The notes beneath the pieces are model-generated. The model was not told the DNA's origin, searched no databases, and worked only from the letters and a program-made list of their open reading frames with translations. A stretch of DNA of 28,938 nucleotides from Burkholderiales bacterium (GTDB lineage: Bacteria > Pseudomonadota > Gammaproteobacteria > Burkholderiales > SG8-41): contig SYEN01000177.1 in NCBI GenBank assembly GCA_005800795.1, positions 1 through 28,938 of the forward strand, written 5' to 3'. Position 1 is the stretch's first letter; every line of letters starts with the position of its first letter. Shown here in pieces: positions 23,458-28,938 of the stretch. The position numbers and the translations under genes are program-made.

Positions 23458-24441
23458 GTGTTGGTGATCGGCAAGCTGAGGTGGTGTGCCGCACTACTGG
23501 CGGGATTCGCCGGTGCGCAGGTACATGCGCAACCGGATGCGGAAGCGTATCCCACGCGCAACCTGCGCCTGATCGTGCCCTTCGGCGCGGGCGGCGGGCC
23601 GGACGCCGTGGGCCGCCAGATCGCACAGGGCCTGAGCGAACGCGTCAAGCGCAATGTGATCGTCGACAATCGCCCCGGTGCGTCGGGCCTGATCGGCATG
23701 GCGGAACTCGCGCGTGCGAACGCCGATGGCCACACCATTGGGGCGGTTAGTGTGTCGCAAGCGGTGATTCAGGCGATGGCGGCCAATCCGCCGGTCAACA
23801 TTGCGCGTGATTTGGCGCCGGTGGCACATCTGGTTCGGCAGTACACGGTGCTCGTCGTGCGGCCCGAGTTATCGGTAAAAACCGCGCGCGACTTGTTGCA
23901 GCTGCTGCGCGAGAAGCCCGGCTTTCATGGGTTCGCTTCCGGTGGTAACGGTACGCCGGCACATCTGGCCGGCGAGCTTTTTCTGCGCGCCAACAAGGTG
24001 CAGGCGCGGCACATCCCGTACAAGGGCATGATGCCCGCAGTGACCGATATCATCCGTGGTGATGTGTTGTTCGCATGTTCGGTCACGTCTAACGTGGCCC
24101 CGCTGATTCAGAGCGGCCGTCTGAAAGCGCTGGCGATGCTCGCGCCGAAGCGCATCAACACCTTTCCTGAGGTACCTGCCTTGGCGGAGCTGGGGTTGCC
24201 GGAAGTGGATATGACAAGCTGGACGGGCATTGCAACTCCATTGGCGACACCCCTTCCCTTGCGGCAACGCCTGTCAGCGATTCTGCGCGAGATTGCCGCT
24301 GACCCTGTACATGCCAAGGCCTTCGGCATGCTTGGTCTCGAAATCGCGTATCTGCCGGTGGAGCCGTTCGGCACCCTCATTCAGTCGGAAGCCTCGCGCT
24401 GGGCACGCTTTGTCAAGGAAACCGGACTGAGCATCGATTAG
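23458..24441 (+). CDS. Bug/TctC family solute-binding receptor (second copy)
   Basis: 327 residues from GTG 23458, one base after the sulfatase stop, which implies translational coupling. The signal peptide runs to AQVHAQ (about residue 25). The Bug signatures are YPTRNLRLIVPFGAGGGPDAVGRQ, VIVDNRPGASGLIGMAELA, FASGGNGTPAHLAGELF, HIPYKGMMPAVTDIIRGDVLFA and LKALAMLAPKRINTFPEVPALAELGL. As with the copy at 12608, no TctA/TctB partners are encoded nearby. Being last in an operon with a sulfatase and a dioxygenase, it probably recognises the substrate, or a carboxylated relative of it, that those enzymes process. The gene converges with the AI-2E-type gene, leaving only 15 bp between them. Confidence 0.94.
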   Translation: MLVIGKLRWCAALLAGFAGAQVHAQPDAEAYPTRNLRLIVPFGAGGGPDAVGRQIAQGLSERVKRNVIVDNRPGASGLIGMAELARANADGHTIGAVSVSQAVIQAMAANPPVNIARDLAPVAHLVRQYTVLVVRPELSVKTARDLLQLLREKPGFHGFASGGNGTPAHLAGELFLRANKVQARHIPYKGMMPAVTDIIRGDVLFACSVTSNVAPLIQSGRLKALAMLAPKRINTFPEVPALAELGLPEVDMTSWTGIATPLATPLPLRQRLSAILREIAADPVHAKAFGMLGLEIAYLPVEPFGTLIQSEASRWARFVKETGLSID

Positions 24442-24456
24442 TGGGATGCATAAAGC

Positions 24457-25479
24457 CTACACCCACCCACGCCCCGTCAATTCCGCCTTGAGGTAAGCGT
24501 AAAACACCGGCGCAGCGACTACACCCGGCAGGCCGAACGCAGCTTCCATTACCACGATGGCGAGCAGCAGTTCCCACGCAGAGGCTTCTATCTGCGAACC
24601 GACGATGCGTGCATTGATGAAGTATTCGAGCTTGTGAATCACCACCAGAAACGTCAGCGAAGCGACGGTCGCGTGCAGCGAGAAACTCAGGCTGATCACC
24701 ACGATCACCGTGTTGGATATCAGGTTGCCGATTACCGGCAACAGCCCCGCCAGGAATGTAATCAATACCATGGTCTTGGTAAGCGGCAGGTTGATGCCAA
24801 ATATCGGCAGAACGGCCATCAGGTAGATGCCAGTGAGCACGGTATTTAGCGCGGAGATGCTCACCTGCGCGAATACCACGCGGCGAAAGGCATCAGCCAG
24901 CCGTACCGTGCACTGCTGCGTCGCACGCGCCAAAGGCCCGGGGGCGTGGCCCGGTAACACTTCGCGCAGAGATACCATGGCGCCGATGACTGCACCGATC
25001 AGTGCATACACCAGGCCGTGCCCCACCTCGCCGCCGACAGTCTGGATTTCCTTGGCGTGTCCGCGCAGCCAGGCGACGATTTGATCCTTCAGGTCGATGG
25101 CGTCCACCGGTATCCATTCCTGCATCGCCTCCGGCAGGGTTTCGCGCGCCTTGTCGAGAATTTCCGCCATTTTTTCCAGCAACACGCCCAGGCTGCCCGC
25201 GTCGCTGCGCAGGAACAGCACCGTGGCGATGATTGCGCCCCCCACGATCAGCACAATCGCCGACAGCAGCAGCGTCAGCGCGACGAGTTTCGCGCGCCCC
25301 GGGTGATCCACACCAAACATTTTTGGCGCGGCCATGTGCACCAGTTCGTGCACCAGCAGGCCCGCGAACAGCGCGGGAAGCAAATGCAGTTTAATGATGG
25401 CGGGCAGGGCCACGGCCATAAACACCAGTGCCGCGATTTCAGGACGGCTCAGACTGGCTGCTGCAGGGTAATTGGGCAT
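24457..25479 (-). CDS. AI-2E family transporter (PerM/YdiK type)
   Basis: 340 residues with the characteristic order of the family. A hydrophobic N-terminal pair (about 14-45) and a third helix LVALTLLLSAIVLIVGGAIIATVLFL come first, then a roughly 75-residue soluble helical segment (EILDKARETLPEAMQEWIP) and a run of membrane helices. The signatures AFRRVVFAQVSISALNTVLTGIYL, FLAGLLPVIGNLISNTVIVVISL and HKLEYFINARIVGSQIEASAWELLLAIVVMEAAFGLPGVVAAPVFYAYLK are typical. Such proteins export or move AI-2, sodium or other solutes; the ligand is uncertain. A GGAGAC site lies 4 bases before the ATG. It follows the TetR gene by 40 bp on the same strand and may be expressed with it. Confidence 0.9.
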   Translation of the reverse strand: MPNYPAAASLSRPEIAALVFMAVALPAIIKLHLLPALFAGLLVHELVHMAAPKMFGVDHPGRAKLVALTLLLSAIVLIVGGAIIATVLFLRSDAGSLGVLLEKMAEILDKARETLPEAMQEWIPVDAIDLKDQIVAWLRGHAKEIQTVGGEVGHGLVYALIGAVIGAMVSLREVLPGHAPGPLARATQQCTVRLADAFRRVVFAQVSISALNTVLTGIYLMAVLPIFGINLPLTKTMVLITFLAGLLPVIGNLISNTVIVVISLSFSLHATVASLTFLVVIHKLEYFINARIVGSQIEASAWELLLAIVVMEAAFGLPGVVAAPVFYAYLKAELTGRGWV

Positions 25480-25519
25480 GGCGTCTCCAGCGTATCGATG
25501 GGGCCGCCGGATGGGCGGA

Positions 25520-26185
25520 TCATGCCGCCAGTTTAACCCGCCGCCTGACGGTACGTTGCGCCGGTCTCGGCGCCGCGTGCAGTGCGCTCATGAAAAGATC
25601 GATCAGTGCCTCAGCTTCATGTGCCTGCGGCTGGTGATCGGGATCCATTACCCAGGTGCTCATCAATCCGTCGAGCAGCGCGCGCAAGCCAAAAGCTGCC
25701 CGGCGAGCGTCCAGCGTCTTGGGCAACTGCCCCTTGGTCAACGCGGCGCGCAGGCCTTCTTCGATGCGTAACAGGCAGCCGGCATGCATTTCGTTAAAAC
25801 GCTGCCACACCGGTTGCATTTCATCGACGTGTTCGCATTTATGAAAAACAATGTGAAATACGCGCCGTACCTGCGGGTCTTCGGATGACTTGCGCAGGAT
25901 GCCGACCATCATGTCGCGAATGCTGGCCAGCGGATCCGGGCTGGCGCGATGATCCATCTGGCAAATGGGGGATTCCATGGGCATGGTCACGCGCGCCACC
26001 ATGCTGCAAAATAAATCAGCCTTGTCGGTAAAGTGCCAGTAAATCGCGCCGCGCGTGACGCCTGCCGCTTTAGCTATATCGGCCAGCGAAGTGCGCGTGA
26101 CGCCGCGTTCATTGAACACGCGCTCGGCAACGTCGAGGATGCGATGGCGCGTCTCGAGTGCTTCGTCCTTGGTGCGCCTAACCAT
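25520..26185 (-). CDS. TetR/AcrR family repressor of the adjacent RND efflux operon
   Basis: 221 residues. The N-terminal TetR DNA-binding domain (about 12-58) reads RHRILDVAERVFNERGVTRTSLADIAKAAGVTRGAIYWHFTDKADLF, very close to AcrR, TtgR and MexZ-type repressors. The C-terminal ligand-binding part shows the AcrR-like segments VFHIVFHKCEHVDEMQPVW and LIDLFMSAL. It is divergent from the efflux genes, with about 325 bp between starts. A perfect operator-like palindrome lies in that gap. It probably represses the pump, and maybe itself, until a toxic compound binds. The ribosome site is weak. Confidence 0.93.
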   Translation of the reverse strand: MVRRTKDEALETRHRILDVAERVFNERGVTRTSLADIAKAAGVTRGAIYWHFTDKADLFCSMVARVTMPMESPICQMDHRASPDPLASIRDMMVGILRKSSEDPQVRRVFHIVFHKCEHVDEMQPVWQRFNEMHAGCLLRIEEGLRAALTKGQLPKTLDARRAAFGLRALLDGLMSTWVMDPDHQPQAHEAEALIDLFMSALHAAPRPAQRTVRRRVKLAA

Positions 26186-26344
26186 GGCGCTGTTCGTGCC
26201 GATACTTCAAGATACCTCCGTGTCGGTACTTGACCGCTCCGCAATCGTCGCGTTGGGCAAATGGCGCGCGCGATTTCCGGAATTAACGGCAGCGGATTTT
26301 AAAGCCCCGCTTGTTGGTTTGCGACAGTGTAGCACGATGGAAGG

Positions 26345-26373
26345 TTGCATACATACAAGTATGTATGTAAAAT
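26345..26373 (+). promoter_or_regulatory. Efflux promoter with embedded AcrR/TtgR-like operator
   Basis: TTGCAT (26345-26350) and TAAAAT (26368-26373) are separated by 17 bp and match sigma-70 boxes. The spacer contains CATACATAC, then AA, then GTATGTATG (26348-26367). This perfect 9-bp inverted repeat resembles the known AcrR operator with its TACATACA half-site. The 324-bp gap 26186-26509 holds no other gene that I can see. Confidence 0.75.
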
Positions 26374-26509
26374 AATCGTAAGGCGACTTTTTGCCAGTGC
26401 GTGCTTCTTCCGCATGCGCAGTGGATCAGTCCGCACGGTCGTACTTTCACCATCGACACTCTGTTTTCGTCAATCGTGTCTCACGCATTCCTACCATGAG
26501 CTGTACACC

Positions 26510-27712
26510 ATGAAGCTCCCCCGCAATTCCCACGCTGCTTTCGCTTTGATTTTGCCACTTGCCTTGCTGACCCACATCGCGGGCTGCGACAAACCGGCAG
26601 GTGGCCCGCCGCAAGGCGCCATGCCACCCGCGCAGGTCTCGGTGATCACGGTTGAAACGCGTGATGTGCCGGTGCGTTATGAATATGTCGCGCAGACGGC
26701 GGGTTATCGCGAAGTGGAAGTGCGCGCGCGCGTCACCGGTATTTTGCTCAGGCGTGAATATCGCGAAGGCTCACCGGTGCAAAAAGGGCAGCCGCTGTTC
26801 AGCATTGATCCCGCGCCGTTTCAGGTGGCGCTGGCGAGGGCAGAGGCCGACCTGTCGGTGGCCGAGGTGCGTCTGGCGCAGGCCAAACGCGAGGTTGCAC
26901 GGCTCAAGCCGGTACGCGAAGCCAACGCCATTAGCCAGAAGGAGCTGGACGATTCCGTGTCGGCAGAGGCGGTGGCCGATGCCGAAGTCAAAAGTGTGCG
27001 TGCGCGGGTGAGTGAAGCGCGGCTGAATTTGTCGTACGCGCGCGTCGAGTCGCCCATTGCCGGCATCGCCGGTCGCGTGGCGGTGTCTGAAGGCGCGCTG
27101 GTGTCAGGGCCGAATGTGCTGCTTACCACGGTGACCCAGACTGATCCAATGTATGTCACGTTCGGTGTAGCGGATCGCGAGTATCTGGCGCTGCGGCGCG
27201 ATGTAGAACTGGGCCGCGTGCGGTTGCCCGCCGGACGGCAATTTCAGGCACGGGTGAAACTGGGTGACGGCACGCTGTACGACAGCGTGGGCACGCTTGG
27301 CTTTACGGATGTGCGTGTTAACGCGCAAACCGGCACCACCGAGTCCCGTGCAGAATTTCCTAATAAAAACAATAGGTTACGTTCAGGCGAGTTTGTGCGC
27401 ATTATTCTGGATGGTGCACTTCGGCCTGACGCCATTGTGGTGCCGCAACGCGCGGTGCTGGAAAGCCCGAAGGGCAAGTTTGTGTATGTGGTGAGCGCGG
27501 ACAATAAAGCCGAGGCGCGGCCGGTCGAGGCGGGTGAATGGTCGGGCGACGGATGGGTGATCAACAACGGGTTGAAACCCGGCGAACGCGTGATCACCGA
27601 CGGGGTGATGAAAATCGGGCCGGGCGCGCCGGTGCAGATCGCCGCGCCGGCTGCCGGGGCCCCGACTGCACCCTCAGCCAATAGTGCCGGCAAAAATGCC
27701 GACAAGAAGTAG
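26510..27712 (+). CDS. RND efflux periplasmic adaptor subunit (AcrA/MexA type lipoprotein)
   Basis: 400 residues from ATG 26510. The frame is open 55 codons further up, but only this start gives a lipoprotein signal: hydrophobic LILPLALLTHIAGC with lipobox Cys at residue 26. The adaptor layout is visible. A barrel/lipoyl half precedes the hairpin (REVEVRARVTGILLRREYREGSPVQKGQPLFSID). A helical hairpin spans about 106-175, with KREVARLKPVREANAISQKELDDSVSAEAVADAEVK. The lipoyl return (YARVESPIAGIAGRVAVSEGALV), beta-barrel (TQTDPMYVTFGVADREYLALRR) and membrane-proximal domain follow (VVPQRAVLESPKGKFVYVV). It links the inner-membrane pump to an outer-membrane channel. The pump gene starts 6 bp after its stop. 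Confidence 0.93.
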   Translation: MKLPRNSHAAFALILPLALLTHIAGCDKPAGGPPQGAMPPAQVSVITVETRDVPVRYEYVAQTAGYREVEVRARVTGILLRREYREGSPVQKGQPLFSIDPAPFQVALARAEADLSVAEVRLAQAKREVARLKPVREANAISQKELDDSVSAEAVADAEVKSVRARVSEARLNLSYARVESPIAGIAGRVAVSEGALVSGPNVLLTTVTQTDPMYVTFGVADREYLALRRDVELGRVRLPAGRQFQARVKLGDGTLYDSVGTLGFTDVRVNAQTGTTESRAEFPNKNNRLRSGEFVRIILDGALRPDAIVVPQRAVLESPKGKFVYVVSADNKAEARPVEAGEWSGDGWVINNGLKPGERVITDGVMKIGPGAPVQIAAPAAGAPTAPSANSAGKNADKK

Positions 27713-27718
27713 GCCGCC

Positions 27719-28938
27719 ATGATTTCACGCTTCTTCATAGACCGGCCGATCTTCGCGGCGGTGCTGTCGATTTTCATCGTGATCGCGGGCTTGGCAGCGA
27801 TCCGCGTTTTGCCCATCGCGCAGTACCCCGAGATCGCCCCACCGGTGGTTACCGTGCGCGCGGTGTATCCGGGCGCTTCCGCGCAGGTGCTGGAACAAAC
27901 CGTGGCAGCGCCGCTGGAGAACCAGATCAACGGCGTCGAGAACATGCTTTATATGAACTCGACGTCTACTGCGCAGGGCGTAGTGGAAATCCGCGTCACC
28001 TTTGACATCGGCACCGATGTGGATACCGCGGCGTTGAACGTCAACAACCGCGTGAAGCAGGTCGAACCGCGTTTGCCGCTGGAAGTGCGGCGGCTCGGCG
28101 TGACAGTGGAAAAAGGCTCGTCCTCGTTTCTGCAGGTGCTGGCGTTTACCTCGCCCGATGGCAGCCGCGATGATTTGTTCATTTCCAACTACGTCACGTT
28201 GAATGTGCTGGATTCGCTCAAGCGTATCAAGGGCACCACCAACGTGCAGATTTTCGGCGCCAAGGATTACGCCATGCGCATCTGGGTTCGGCCCGACCGC
28301 ATGGCGCAATTGAAAGTCACCGCCAATGATTTGATCCGCGCGGTCAATGAGCAAAACGCGCAGTTCGCCGCCGGCAAAATCGGCCAGCCGCCCAGCGGCG
28401 GCCCGCAGGAGCTGGTCTACAGCATCACCACCCGGGGGCGTTTGAGCGAGCCGGCCGAGTTTGAAAACATCATCATACGTGCCAATCCTGATGGTTCGGT
28501 GTTGAAGTTGAAAGACGTGGCACGCGTGGAACTCGGCTCGAAGGACTATGAATTCCTGGGCCGCGTCAATGGCAAGTCGGCCACACTGATCGGCATTTTC
28601 CTGCAACCCAACGCCAACGCGCTGGAAACCGCCGAGCGCGTGCAGGCTGAGATGACGCGCCTTGCCCCCGGCTACCCTGCGGGCTTGCAGCATCACGTGG
28701 TGTATGACACCACGCGCTTTGTCAAAGTGTCGATTCGCGAGGTGTTGATCACGCTCGCCGAAGCGATGGCGCTGGTATTTGTGGTGGTGTTTCTGTTTTT
28801 GCAAAACTGGCGTGCGACGCTGATCCCGTTTGCTGCCGTGCCGGTGTCGCTGATCGGCACCTTTGCCGGGTTGACGTTGCTGGGCTATTCAATCAACACA
28901 CTCACGCTGTTCGGTATGGTGCTCGCCATCGGCATCGT
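27719..28938 (+). CDS. RND efflux inner-membrane pump (AcrB/MexB type), N-terminal part cut by window end
   Basis: The frame from ATG 27719 is open to the last base and gives about 406 of the roughly 1040 residues expected. It begins MISRFFIDRPIFAAVLSIF, the standard HAE1 start, followed by LPIAQYPEIAPPVVTV, YPGASAQVLEQTVAAPLENQINGVENMLYM and NVNNRVKQVEPRLPLEVRRLGVTVEK, all hallmark porter-domain segments. TM1 lies at about 10-30, the porter domain at about 40-335, then TM2 and TM3 (EVLITLAEAMALVFVVVFLFLQNW, LIPFAAVPVSLIGTFAGLTLLGYSINTLTLFGMVLAIGI). The proton-relay Asp residues and the second half lie outside the window. It is co-transcribed with the adaptor gene. Confidence 0.93.
   Translation, partial: MISRFFIDRPIFAAVLSIFIVIAGLAAIRVLPIAQYPEIAPPVVTVRAVYPGASAQVLEQTVAAPLENQINGVENMLYMNSTSTAQGVVEIRVTFDIGTDVDTAALNVNNRVKQVEPRLPLEVRRLGVTVEKGSSSFLQVLAFTSPDGSRDDLFISNYVTLNVLDSLKRIKGTTNVQIFGAKDYAMRIWVRPDRMAQLKVTANDLIRAVNEQNAQFAAGKIGQPPSGGPQELVYSITTRGRLSEPAEFENIIIRANPDGSVLKLKDVARVELGSKDYEFLGRVNGKSATLIGIFLQPNANALETAERVQAEMTRLAPGYPAGLQHHVVYDTTRFVKVSIREVLITLAEAMALVFVVVFLFLQNWRATLIPFAAVPVSLIGTFAGLTLLGYSINTLTLFGMVLAIGI

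Noticed and set aside
27725..28804. Long open frame on the minus strand opposite the RND pump
   Set aside because: It is rich in His, Arg and Gln and has no family resemblance. The plus strand encodes an unmistakable AcrB-type protein running off the window.

Overview
The window looks like a chromosomal segment of a GC-rich betaproteobacterium, most likely Burkholderiales. Pointers are a small DUF3567-type protein (a family I know from betaproteobacteria), two orphan Bug/TctC-type solute receptors, a GreB, and a DnaQ-exonuclease/GIY-YIG fusion of the type common in that group. No rRNA, tRNA, CRISPR array, transposase or phage gene was seen. Base composition is even except for a few short AT-rich intergenic islands.

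Layout. 1-290 (-): 5' part of an acyl-CoA dehydrogenase, divergent from 477-1496 (+), an Ldh2-family oxidoreductase that lacks the family's usual His/Arg residues. 1577-2518: EamA-type exporter. 2726-2959: DUF3567 protein ending in a hairpin. 3190-3639: VOC/extradiol-dioxygenase-like protein. 3844-4572: TauE/SafE-type permease broken by one in-frame amber codon. 4651-8684: a PhnD-like periplasmic binding protein next to a 1057-residue hybrid histidine kinase (HAMP-PAS-HisKA-HATPase-REC-REC-HPt), preceded by a 13-codon ORF that overlaps the binding-protein start. 8746-9615: TauD/TfdA dioxygenase. Minus strand, 11777-9654: Asp-box (BNR) protein then luciferase-like monooxygenase. Minus strand, 13582-12025: Bug receptor then a small membrane protein. 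13693-14397: FecR-domain protein. 14444-15865 (-): exonuclease/GIY-YIG protein. 15964-17570: greB coupled to a trypsin-fold PDZ protein without a complete catalytic triad. 17728-19380: ThDP-dependent enzyme. 19671-24441: tight operon of an alpha/beta-barrel-like protein, a second TauD/TfdA dioxygenase, an arylsulfatase and a second Bug receptor. 24457-26185 (-): AI-2E-type permease and TetR regulator. 26510-28938: RND efflux adaptor and inner-membrane pump (cut by the window end), with a clear AcrR/TtgR-like operator inside the promoter.

How it fits together. Much of the window is scavenging and catabolism of small organic acids or organosulfur compounds (Bug and PhnD-like receptors, TauD/TfdA enzymes, sulfatase, ThDP enzyme, TauE/SafE relic, Ldh2 family). 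Substrates cannot be assigned from sequence. The right end is a classic TetR-controlled RND efflux locus.

The least expected signal is a shared AT-rich element of about 24 bp found five times between genes (1509, 9634, 12011, 17631, 19454; consensus part AATWAAAWCAAWTASTTAC). Every copy lies next to or across the 3' end of a gene. The 3' half of each copy differs by one base from the classical IHF core consensus. Other points worth checking are the amber-interrupted permease, the GreB-linked pseudoprotease, the degenerate Ldh2 enzyme and the self-contained PhnD/hybrid-kinase phosphorelay.
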